DNA of 5,390 nucleotides from CAZFJG01 sp964410915 (GCA_964410915.1 CAYPIU010000068.1:1-5390); one strand, 5' to 3'. Shown: positions 1 to 4,759, numbered from the stretch's first letter. Notes: a model not told the origin generated them from the sequence alone. Numbers and translations: made by a program.

Positions 1-20
1 ACATATAAGGATCTTACTGC

Positions 21-49
21 TTGACAAATCCAGGAAAGGGTTTTAAAGT
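21..49 (+). promoter_or_regulatory. Candidate sigma70-type promoter of the 5' non-coding RNA
   Basis: A perfect -35 hexamer TTGACA (21-26) is followed after 17 nt by TAAAGT (44-49), a 4/6 match to TATAAT. Transcription would start near 56 and run toward the intrinsic terminator at 218-254. The same arrangement, TTGACA-N17-TAAAGTA, recurs at 3589-3618. This is pattern matching only. A short open frame at 2-46 overlaps the site and could instead be the tail of an upstream gene. Confidence 0.45.
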
Positions 50-56
50 ACCCTAC

Positions 57-254
57 AAAGAAGTCAGAAAATTTGTACGAGTCGATGAAAGGCAGGTGCG
101 TTCTCCGTGAAAAAGAATAATTTTGTTCTTTCCAGCTATTATTTTTATTACTGGTTTATGGAGTGCGGGGACTCACCTGAGGTGGTCGGCGTTTAGCGCT
201 GTTTGACCAGTTTTCTCAGGCCGGGTACCCACAAAGGGTACCCGGCCTTTTTTT
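57..254 (+). ncRNA. Candidate structured small RNA or terminator-controlled leader
   Basis: Between the promoter at 21-49 and the terminator at 218-254 lies about 160 nt with no credible ORF but several helices. AAAGAA (112-117) pairs with TTCTTT (126-131), and CCAG (132-135) with CTGG (151-154). A compound hairpin runs over 176-220: CCTGAG 176-181 with CTCAGG 215-220, TGGTC 183-187 with GACCA 205-209, and GCG 189-191 with CGC 197-199. CAGGTG (93-98) can pair with CACCTG (174-179), which overlaps and would exclude the base of that compound hairpin, so two alternative folds exist. The hairpin base also overlaps the terminator stem by up to three bases. This could be a free small RNA of about 200 nt or a riboswitch-like leader for the peptide genes downstream. 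I do not recognise it as a known class; no T-box core, cobalamin, TPP, FMN, SAM-I or glycine riboswitch signature was seen by eye. Confidence 0.4.
218..254 (+). terminator. Strong intrinsic terminator
   Basis: A perfect 12-bp GC-rich stem, GGCCGGGTACCC (219-230) and GGGTACCCGGCC (236-247), encloses the 5-nt loop ACAAA. A further A218-T248 pair is possible, and seven Ts follow (248-254). It lies only about 28 nt before the start codon of the 55-aa ORF, so it either ends a small RNA or acts as an attenuator for the genes that follow. Confidence 0.93.
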
Positions 255-282
255 ATTTTGCAGTTGAAAGGGGGATTTATAA

Positions 283-450
283 ATGGACGATTTGAGATTT
301 TTTAAGCAGGGATCTGAACAGGGTCCTGAAAACAGTTTCAGTTCAACTGGATTTCAATACTGCAAAATTCTCCCTGGTTCCAGGCATGATCCGGTTGAAA
401 GGTCTGAGGCGGTTTTGAGTGAAATTATCCCGCACTGGCGGAGAAGTTGA
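283..450 (+). CDS. Small orphan protein, 55 aa, unknown function
   Basis: The ORF starts at an ATG (283-285) preceded by a purine-rich GAAAGGGGGA Shine-Dalgarno site at 266-275, and ends at TGA 448-450. The protein is soluble and mixed in charge, with no signal peptide or membrane segment. It contains a single Cys in a YCKILPGSRHDP stretch (26-37) and ends in a basic IIPHWRRS tail. I recognise no domain. It lies between the intrinsic terminator and the first tandem peptide, 46 nt before that peptide's start, so it may be part of a small-peptide operon. The ILP in its middle echoes the ILP of the two peptides, but three residues prove nothing. It could be spurious; the evidence is a good ribosome-binding site, an uninterrupted frame and codons typical of the window. 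Confidence 0.45.
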   Translation: MDDLRFFKQGSEQGPENSFSSTGFQYCKILPGSRHDPVERSEAVLSEIIPHWRRS

Positions 451-496
451 AACGTCTCAAATATGGTTAAAAAATCTGATATTGGAGGTTGAGGAT

Positions 497-574
497 ATGA
501 AAAAGTCAGGAAAAATTGAAAAGAAAGAACCAGTTTTAGAAAATAATCCAGCTATCTTGCCATGTTTGTGTTGA
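497..574 (+). CDS. Tandem small peptide 1 (25 aa), NNPAILPCLC C-terminus
   Basis: This tiny gene is missed by usual length cut-offs. ATG 497-499 follows GGAGG (484-488) at an ideal 8-nt spacing, and the stop is TGA 572-574. The N-terminal half is polar and rich in Lys/Glu (MKKSGKIEKKEPVLE). The last ten residues, NNPAILPCLC, are hydrophobic and end in Cys-Leu-Cys. There is no secretion-type hydrophobic leader. The next gene encodes a 28-aa paralogue with the same ending, NNPxILPxLC. Across those ten codons five differences are synonymous and only two change the residue (A/P and C/W), which is strong internal evidence of translation and selection. A polar leader with a compact C-terminal core resembles ribosomally made modified peptide precursors, peptide signals or metal-binding peptides. 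No maturation enzyme lies in the window, so function is unknown. Confidence 0.78.
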   Translation: MKKSGKIEKKEPVLENNPAILPCLC

Positions 575-599
575 GAATGAAAGAAAGGAGGTCAGAATA

Positions 600-686
600 A
601 TGAAAAAAGAAGAGAAGAAAAAAGTTGATCGTCAGCACGAAATAAATATTCATAATAATCCGCCTATTCTGCCATGGCTTTGCTGA
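600..686 (+). CDS. Tandem small peptide 2 (28 aa), NNPPILPWLC C-terminus
   Basis: ATG 600-602 is preceded by a perfect AGGAGG (586-591) at 8-nt spacing and the stop is TGA 684-686. The gap from the stop of peptide 1 is 25 nt, so the pair is surely co-transcribed. The product begins MKKEEKKKVDRQHE, highly charged, and ends in NNPPILPWLC with a C-terminal Cys; the Trp replaces a Cys of peptide 1. The duplication, independent strong ribosome-binding sites and mostly synonymous divergence of the conserved tail mark it as a real gene. A Pro-Pro-rich tail just before the stop could also make it a ribosome-stalling leader peptide for the symporter gene 155 nt downstream, but no attenuator hairpin is evident in 687-841. 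No named family is recognised. Confidence 0.8.
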   Translation: MKKEEKKKVDRQHEINIHNNPPILPWLC

Positions 687-841
687 AACAATGCTGTTGG
701 ATATGAGGGTTGGCAAATAAAGACCAGATCGTTCCTTTACTGCCTTTTTATTGTTTATCAGATGTAACACACATTTAAAATTCCGGGTTCAGCATAACAA
801 CAGCTTTTCCACGGCATATTTATTCCTCAGGAGGATTATCT

Positions 842-2314
842 ATGAACATTCAGCTTGTTATCCTTATTTTATATGTAATTACGCTTGCAGCGGTCTCTAT
901 ACTTGCTAATCGGCTTCAGAAAAAAATGAAAGAGGGGACTACCAGTTATCTTCTTGCAGGAAGGAAGCTTCCTCCGATAATGGTTGCAACTATGCTTGCA
1001 GGTCTTGCTATAGGCGGGGTTTCAACAGTAGGTGTTGCCCAGAATGCTTATAACAGCGGAATTTCTGCCGGTTGGTACAACGCGGCATGGGGTACTGCAG
1101 GTATACTCGTGGGCATCTTTGCAGCAAGATTTCTTAGAAGTATGGAAGTTGTTACAATTCCAGAAATGATGGGCAAGATGTTCGGCAGAGGAGCCCATGT
1201 GCTGGGTGCTTTTGCCCAGCTTCTAATAATGATGGTAATCACATCCCTGCAGTATGTTGCAGGCGGGGCAGTTCTTGCAGCTCTTCTTCCAGAAATATTC
1301 ACTTTTCACACAGGGATGCTGGCTACTGCGGCTCTCTTTGTAGGAATAACCCTCACCGGAGGTTATCTTGCTGGAGGGCTCGCAAGCATAGTCAATGTTA
1401 TAGTTATTTATCTCGGTATCGGGGCAGCCCTTTTTGCAAGTCTGGGTTCAGTTGGAGGTATAGGAGAAATGATTGTTTCCCTGCCCGCTGGATCGTGGTT
1501 TGATCCCATTTCAGGCGTAGGGCTTGCTGTGGTAGTTGCATGGATGGTAGTAATGATAACTCAGGGGTTCTCTGTACAGGCCATATCCCAGATCGCCTTT
1601 GCAGCGAGAGATGAGAAGGCTGCAAGAAAAGGCTTTATTCTTGGAGGCATAATTATCATGCCTGCAGGTTTCTTATGTGCGATCTTTGGTGTCATAGCAG
1701 CTGTAAAATTCCCTGGTCTTGAAAATTCTGCCATGGCACTTCCTCAGCTTATGACAACAATAACGCCTCTTATTGGGGGTATTTTTCTTGCGGCGCTCTG
1801 GGCTGCTGATATTTCAACTGCTGTAGGTCTTCTTCTTGGAAGTACAGCACTTGTTATGCAGGATATAATGGCAAGGATACTGCCTGAGGATCTTTCACCC
1901 AAAAAAGAGGTCCTATTCTCGAGATTAACAGTCCTTGGCGTCAGCATTCTTACTTTTATGCTTGCCTTGACGGCGGTAAGTATACTTAAGATGGTAACAA
2001 CAGCTCTTGCAATAACTGTTTCTTTTACACTTTTGATCCTTGCAAACATATTCCTTCCCACTTTAAGCAAAAAAATATCCGGTTTCTGGACCATTCTTGC
2101 TTCTATAGTAGTATGGCTGGTTTGGACATTTATACCTGAATCCAGGATTGTACCTCATGTTATCTATCTTGAATGGCCAATATGCCTTGCGGTCTTTATC
2201 ATTACAATTATTATTGGAAAAGAACCTGCCGGGACCCTTGTGAAGTCTTCGGTTTCCTCGGAAAATACTTCTCGAGGTTCCTCCAGTGCAGAAGATATCC
2301 TGGAAGAGGTGTAG
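842..2314 (+). CDS. Sodium:solute symporter family (SSS, TC 2.A.21) transporter
   Basis: This 490-aa polytopic inner-membrane protein has about 13 hydrophobic segments, the usual size and topology of the SSS family, which couples Na+ entry to uptake of small organic solutes. Landmarks are YLLAGRKLPP (36-45) before the first core helix, the glycine-rich helix MLAGLAIGGVSTVG (51-64), GGYLAGGLASIVNVIVIYLG (173-192), and the helix around AALWAADISTAVGLLLGS (317-334). By family alignment, S325-T326 of that helix should correspond to the Ser pair of the vSGLT Na2 sodium site. The C-terminal 25 residues form a Ser/Glu-rich cytosolic tail. AGGAGG at 829-834, 7 nt before ATG 842, fixes the start. The stop lies 6 nt before the Ldh_2 dehydrogenase gene, so the two are an operon and the substrate is probably a 2-hydroxy or 2-oxo carboxylate. 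That substrate is inferred from the neighbour; SSS sequence alone does not give it. Confidence 0.93.
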   Translation: MNIQLVILILYVITLAAVSILANRLQKKMKEGTTSYLLAGRKLPPIMVATMLAGLAIGGVSTVGVAQNAYNSGISAGWYNAAWGTAGILVGIFAARFLRSMEVVTIPEMMGKMFGRGAHVLGAFAQLLIMMVITSLQYVAGGAVLAALLPEIFTFHTGMLATAALFVGITLTGGYLAGGLASIVNVIVIYLGIGAALFASLGSVGGIGEMIVSLPAGSWFDPISGVGLAVVVAWMVVMITQGFSVQAISQIAFAARDEKAARKGFILGGIIIMPAGFLCAIFGVIAAVKFPGLENSAMALPQLMTTITPLIGGIFLAALWAADISTAVGLLLGSTALVMQDIMARILPEDLSPKKEVLFSRLTVLGVSILTFMLALTAVSILKMVTTALAITVSFTLLILANIFLPTLSKKISGFWTILASIVVWLVWTFIPESRIVPHVIYLEWPICLAVFIITIIIGKEPAGTLVKSSVSSENTSRGSSSAEDILEEV

Positions 2315-2320
2315 CAATTA

Positions 2321-3400
2321 ATGAAAAACATTAACTTTAACGATCTGGAAAGTTTTGCAGTATCCGTTCTTCAAAAATATGGTTATCCCCTGCCCCAGGC
2401 TGAGATAACAGCAAGAGTGCTTGTGGAGGCTGATGCAAGGGGGATCCCTTCACATGGAGTTGCGAGGCTGGCATTCTACAGGAAGAATATCGAAGGCAAT
2501 TATGCTTTTCCAGCTGCAGAACCTGAAATAGTATCCCAGACCCCGGTTTCTGCAATTATTGATGGTCATAACGGTATCGGTCCCTATATTGCTGATTCGG
2601 TCATGAAAACCTGCATTGAAAAAGCAGAGCAGACAGGAGTTGCCTTCGGTTCCGTAAAGAATTCAAACCATTTCGGTATTGCCGGTTACTGGGCGGAAAT
2701 GGCTGCGAAACATGATATGGCAGGGATCGCTTTGACTAATACCAGGAAGTGCGGTATCGCAACTTTTGGCCGGGAACGTCTCCTGGGAACAAACCCGATA
2801 GCATTTGCTTTTCCAACAACAGAAGGGGAGCCATTCCTTCTTGATATGGCAACTACTACTGTGGCTCATGGAAAGATAGAAGTTTATCACAGGAGAGATA
2901 AAAAAATGCCTGAGGGATGGGCTGTAGATGAAAACGGCCATGTTACAACAGACGCTCATCATGTTGAAGAACTATTTGGTTCTGAAGAATCCCATGGTGC
3001 TCAGTTATACCTTGGAGGAGAAGGAGAACTCCTGGGTGGTCATAAAGGTTACGGGCTTGGACTTATGGTAGAGTTACTCTCCTCAGCCTTATCAATGGGA
3101 AGATGGAGCAGGCATACATTTGAAGGTGAAGGTTCAGGAATAACTCACTTTTTTGGCGTATTTCGCCTTGATATATTTGGCAATAAAGAAGATATAAAGA
3201 CTTATGCTTCTTCAATTCTTAAAGAGATCCGGGAAAGTGAAAAAGCTCCTGGTCAGGACAGGATCTACATCCATGGAGAAAAGGAAACAGAAAATCGTAA
3301 AAGGTCAGAAAAAGAAGGTATCTCAGTAGATGATGCTACTTGTGATCTGTTAAAAAAGTATGCTGAAGAATTTAAATTACCGGATCCATTCCAGGTTTAA
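2321..3400 (+). CDS. Ldh_2-family malate/L-lactate/2-hydroxyacid dehydrogenase
   Basis: This 359-aa cytosolic NAD(P)H-dependent oxidoreductase belongs to the family of archaeal-type malate dehydrogenase, ureidoglycolate dehydrogenase AllD, sulfolactate dehydrogenase ComC and diketogulonate reductase YiaK. Its fold is unrelated to the Rossmann lactate dehydrogenases. Family landmarks are in the expected order: ARGIPSHGVARL (39-50) with H45, the usual catalytic histidine; NSNHFGIAGYW (114-124); the cofactor region GTNPIAFAFPT (156-166); LDMATTTVAHGKIEV (174-188); and GGHKGYGLGLMVELL (239-253). Length is normal, with a slightly long charged C-terminal tail. ATG 2321 has only a modest upstream GGAAGAGG (2302-2309) inside the end of the symporter gene, suggesting translational coupling across the 6-nt gap. 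The reaction is interconversion of a 2-hydroxyacid and its 2-oxoacid; the exact substrate (malate, lactate, sulfolactate, ureidoglycolate or sugar acid) cannot be told by eye. Confidence 0.92.
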   Translation: MKNINFNDLESFAVSVLQKYGYPLPQAEITARVLVEADARGIPSHGVARLAFYRKNIEGNYAFPAAEPEIVSQTPVSAIIDGHNGIGPYIADSVMKTCIEKAEQTGVAFGSVKNSNHFGIAGYWAEMAAKHDMAGIALTNTRKCGIATFGRERLLGTNPIAFAFPTTEGEPFLLDMATTTVAHGKIEVYHRRDKKMPEGWAVDENGHVTTDAHHVEELFGSEESHGAQLYLGGEGELLGGHKGYGLGLMVELLSSALSMGRWSRHTFEGEGSGITHFFGVFRLDIFGNKEDIKTYASSILKEIRESEKAPGQDRIYIHGEKETENRKRSEKEGISVDDATCDLLKKYAEEFKLPDPFQV

Positions 3401-3424
3401 TATCTGCGGATCGTTCTATAAATT

Positions 3425-3446
3425 CTTTTATGTAAAAAGTTTTTTT
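3425..3446 (+). terminator. Weak candidate terminator after the dehydrogenase gene
   Basis: CTTTT (3425-3429) pairs with AAAAG (3435-3439) around ATGTA, followed directly by seven Ts (3440-3446), 25 nt after the dehydrogenase stop. The placement is right for ending the symporter-dehydrogenase operon, but the stem is short and nearly all A-T. Confidence 0.3.
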
Positions 3447-3463
3447 AAAGAGAAGAAAGGGGC

Positions 3464-3491
3464 TTGACTTTTCCAAGATAGCGGGTACAAT
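3464..3491 (+). promoter_or_regulatory. Candidate sigma70 promoter with no evident gene downstream
   Basis: TTGACT (3464-3469), a 16-nt spacer and TACAAT (3486-3491) each match consensus at 5/6. The predicted start near 3498 has no ORF with a ribosome-binding site after it: the first ATG (3500) gives 14 codons with no Shine-Dalgarno site. If active, it would make an untranslated RNA. Confidence 0.45.
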
Positions 3492-3588
3492 ACCTCGTGA
3501 TGTACATGTTGTGGACATCCTGCATACAGGCTGAAAGTTCTTGAATACTAAATTTATAAAAGATTTACTTTATATAGATCGGGATTTG

Positions 3589-3617
3589 TTGACAAGGCTT
3601 GTATCAGAGTATAAAGT
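3589..3617 (+). promoter_or_regulatory. Candidate promoter before a run of hairpins
   Basis: TTGACA (3589-3594) is followed by a 17-nt spacer and TAAAGT (3612-3617), the same -35, spacing and -10 as the site at 21-49. TATAAA at 3610-3615 is an alternative -10 with a 15-nt spacer. Transcription from about 3623 would enter the hairpin series at 3637-3893. Confidence 0.4.
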
Positions 3618-3636
3618 ATACTGCGTACTTGGATAG

Positions 3637-3650
3637 GTGCCGGAAGGCAC
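3637..3650 (+). repeat. Hairpin with GNRA-type tetraloop
   Basis: GTGCC (3637-3641) and GGCAC (3646-3650) form a perfect 5-bp stem closed by GGAA, a GNRA tetraloop. ATA (3633-3635) and TAT (3651-3653) can extend it past one unpaired G. No T-run follows, so it is not a terminator. GNRA loops are common in folded RNAs, which supports reading this stretch as RNA-forming. A second small hairpin, GAAGG/CCTTC, follows at 3660-3674. Confidence 0.5.
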
Positions 3651-3680
3651 TATAGATTTGAAGGTTCCCCCTTCATTACT

Positions 3681-3810
3681 GTGTTAAGGAACTTGAAAAG
3701 AGGTTATTGCCTTAAAGGTTGGCTCTTCACTCCCCGGAAGAATGTTATATGCCTCCTGAAGCAAAATTCCCCCTTTTCCTTAGATGGTAATAACCTCTTG
3801 TTCCTTACAC
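3681..3810. repeat. 130-nt long-stem element with terminal inverted repeats
   Basis: The right arm (3786-3810, 25 nt) pairs entirely with the left arm (3681-3711). AAGAGGTTATTGCC (3698-3711) pairs with GGTAATAACCTCTT (3786-3799), with one G-U wobble. AAGGAAC (3686-3692) pairs with GTTCCTT (3800-3806), and GTGT (3681-3684) with ACAC (3807-3810). Bulges are T3685 and five bases at 3693-3697. The 74-nt apical region contains a smaller hairpin, TCTTC (3724-3728) with GAAGA (3737-3741). It could be a miniature inverted-repeat element or a structured RNA. No target-site duplication could be assigned with confidence. Confidence 0.6.
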
Positions 3811-3851
3811 GTTTAACATCTTTTAAGTTCGCTATCGCGATCATACCTCCA

Positions 3852-3893
3852 CTATTAACCTGCTATTAATCTGGATTAGTAGCAGGTTAATAG
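3852..3893. repeat. 42-nt near-perfect palindrome
   Basis: CTATTAACCTGCTA (3852-3865) is perfectly repeated inverted as TAGCAGGTTAATAG (3880-3893). The 14-nt centre is itself inverted (TAATC and GATTA about a 2-nt core), leaving one mismatched pair (3866/3879). It has no adjacent T-run on either strand, so a simple intrinsic terminator is unlikely. A cruciform-forming site, a repeat-family unit or the 3' end of a structured RNA are possibilities. Confidence 0.75.
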
Positions 3894-4174
3894 CAGAAAT
3901 CTGTTTCAGGGATCAATTTTTATTTGACATTCAGGGAACAAATATGTAGAATACCGAGAATATGATTCAGAATTGTATTAAAAAGTTTACTACGAGATAT
4001 ATTCGATATGACCGGGTAAAAGAGTGTATCGCCACTTTGGAAAAGATAACCCCCCCCCTTCTTTTCCTGAGGGTCCCCCGAAACGAAAAGCCCTTTGCAG
4101 TCTGACGATACCTCTTTATATGCCTGGTCGTAAAATTTACCATTTTGATCCAGCAATATGATCTTAAGAGTGAT

Positions 4175-4206
4175 AAAAAGCCTGCCTTGTACAAGGCAGG
4201 CTTTTT
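4175..4206. terminator. Bidirectional intrinsic terminator for the ferredoxin gene
   Basis: A 32-nt perfect palindrome has 15-nt arms (4175-4189 and 4192-4206) about a TA core. A GCCTGCCTTG-type stem is flanked by A5 on one side and T5 on the other, so it gives a stem plus T-run on both strands. It lies 45 nt past the ferredoxin stop on the minus strand and would also stop plus-strand transcripts arriving from 3401-4174. Confidence 0.9.
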
Positions 4207-4251
4207 ATATAAGATTAGTTTGCTACAAAATGATCAATTGTAGTAAAACTG

Positions 4252-4422
4252 CTACATAGAAATGGCTTCTACGGGGCATACGGAAACACAGGCTCCGCAT
4301 TCAACACATTTTTCCTCATCAACTTCTGCTTTTCCATCAACCATAGAAATAGCTTCTACAGGGCATGTGCTAACACAACTTTCACAACCTACACAGGTAT
4401 CCTTATCGACTTTTGCTGCCAT
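4252..4422 (-). CDS. 2[4Fe-4S] clostridial-type ferredoxin, 56 aa
   Basis: This gene lies on the minus strand, with ATG at 4422-4420 and stop TAG at 4254-4252. The 56-aa product has two perfect CxxCxxCxxxCP motifs: C10, C13, C16, C20-P and C39, C42, C45, C49-P. It therefore binds two [4Fe-4S] clusters and acts as a soluble low-potential one-electron carrier in anaerobic metabolism. The two halves are internal repeats, each ending CPVEAISM, as expected from the ancient duplication of the fold; length is typical. The start is set by GGAGGG about 7 nt upstream. It is monocistronic, with its own promoter (4484-4512) and terminator (4175-4206), so it may be a general ferredoxin. A tie to the flanking 2-hydroxyacid dehydrogenases, which use NAD(P)H, is not required. 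Confidence 0.97.
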   Translation of the reverse strand: MAAKVDKDTCVGCESCVSTCPVEAISMVDGKAEVDEEKCVECGACVSVCPVEAISM

Positions 4423-4483
4423 TATAATTCCCTCCTATGTGAAGAAAAAATACTTTAGTATATCTGTAACCTCAATCTTCTGG

Positions 4484-4512
4484 ATTATACAATATGCATC
4501 TTTTTGTTGCAA
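4484..4512 (-). promoter_or_regulatory. Promoter of the ferredoxin gene
   Basis: Reading the minus strand, TTGCAA (4512-4507, 4/6 to TTGACA) is followed after 17 nt by a perfect TATAAT (4489-4484). Predicted transcription begins near 4477, giving a leader of about 55 nt before the ferredoxin start. Confidence 0.65.
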
Positions 4513-4731
4513 ACTGTCAAGGCTTTCACAACAGTGATGATTATAATAGATGGCAGAGTCCCTTTTCAAGATCTTTCGAAAAGCAACTCCCGTTCCTCAC
4601 TCTGGTAAAATATTGTGTAAAACTTTATCAAAACAGCCGTAAAACACTGTCCTTCAGGGAGGGTAAGTTTTCAAGAATATAGAGGAAACAACTTTCTATT
4701 TATTCCTATAGCTCAGCTGTTTAGACATAAA

Positions 4732-4746
4732 AATGATCTTATCATT
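4732..4746 (+). promoter_or_regulatory. Possible operator: inverted repeat AATGAT-CTT-ATCATT
   Basis: Six-base arms, AATGAT (4732-4737) and ATCATT (4741-4746), flank a 3-nt centre immediately upstream of the extended -10 at 4751-4759, where an activator or repressor could act. It resembles half-sites of several regulator families but matches none exactly; for example it lacks the 4-nt centre of FNR/CRP sites. Confidence 0.3.
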
Positions 4747-4750
4747 ATTT

Positions 4751-4759
4751 TGATATAAT
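4751..4759 (+). promoter_or_regulatory. Extended -10 promoter of the 2-hydroxyacid dehydrogenase
   Basis: TGATATAAT is a perfect extended -10 (TGnTATAAT). There is no good -35 at the normal distance, which is usual for extended -10 promoters or activator-dependent ones. The start would be near 4766, giving a leader of about 64 nt. Confidence 0.6.

Larger units (their letters stand above)
3401..4174. other. Gene-poor 770-bp interval with promoters and inverted repeats
   Basis: No ORF here has a good ribosome-binding site or a recognisable family. It holds a weak AT-rich terminator (3425-3446), two promoter-like sites (3464-3491 and 3589-3617), a run of hairpins (3637-3650 and 3660-3674), a 130-nt long-stem element (3681-3810), the short palindrome ATCGCGAT (3834-3841), a 42-nt palindrome (3852-3893) and a run of nine Cs (4050-4058). 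Open frames at 3681-3869 (plus) and 3920-4156 (minus) lack convincing starts. The interval may encode non-coding RNA, be the scar of a small mobile element, or both. Confidence 0.6.

Noticed and set aside
2..46. Fourteen open codons ending in TAA at the left edge (HIRILLLDKSRKGF)
   Set aside because: Could be the tail of an upstream gene, but the stretch is too short to assess and it overlaps the promoter at 21-49.
181..200. T-box-like string AGGTGGTCGGCG before the terminator
   Set aside because: It lacks the ACCGCG part of the T-box core that pairs with tRNA and no specifier loop was seen upstream; these bases are better explained by the 176-220 hairpin.
569..580. Selenocysteine reading of the TGA after CLC in peptide 1 or WLC in peptide 2
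   Set aside because: Read-through gives only one more residue in peptide 1, the sequence after the TGA is not conserved between the two, and no SECIS-like hairpin is evident.
552..770. Minus-strand 72-codon frame across the peptide genes
   Set aside because: It is opposite the two peptide genes, which have strong ribosome-binding sites and mostly synonymous divergence on the plus strand.
751..779. Possible symporter promoter TTGTTT-N17-TTTAAA
   Set aside because: Only 3/6 and 4/6 matches in AT-rich DNA; too weak to list, though a promoter somewhere in 687-841 is possible.
3681..3869. Plus-strand 62-codon frame and a minus-strand 46-codon frame (MIAIANLKD...) in the inverted-repeat element
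   Set aside because: Both run through the two arms of the long stem, so any coding signal would be forced by the symmetry. The plus frame has no ribosome-binding site, and the minus one has a GGAGG only about one base from its ATG.
3920..4156. Minus-strand 78-codon open frame, with an overlapping 75-codon frame
   Set aside because: The 78-codon frame would start at TTG without a Shine-Dalgarno site just after the terminator palindrome, crosses the C9 tract, and shows no recognisable family.
4262..4682. Plus-strand open frames opposite and beyond the ferredoxin
   Set aside because: The first is the antisense shadow of the two Cys-rich ferredoxin repeats on the minus strand. The second lacks a ribosome-binding site and crosses the ferredoxin promoter.
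4707..4725. tRNA D-arm-like string TATAGCTCAGCTGTTTAGA
   Set aside because: No acceptor stem, anticodon arm or T-arm is found around it; the following DNA is AT-rich promoter sequence. At most it is a chance match or a tiny tRNA fragment.
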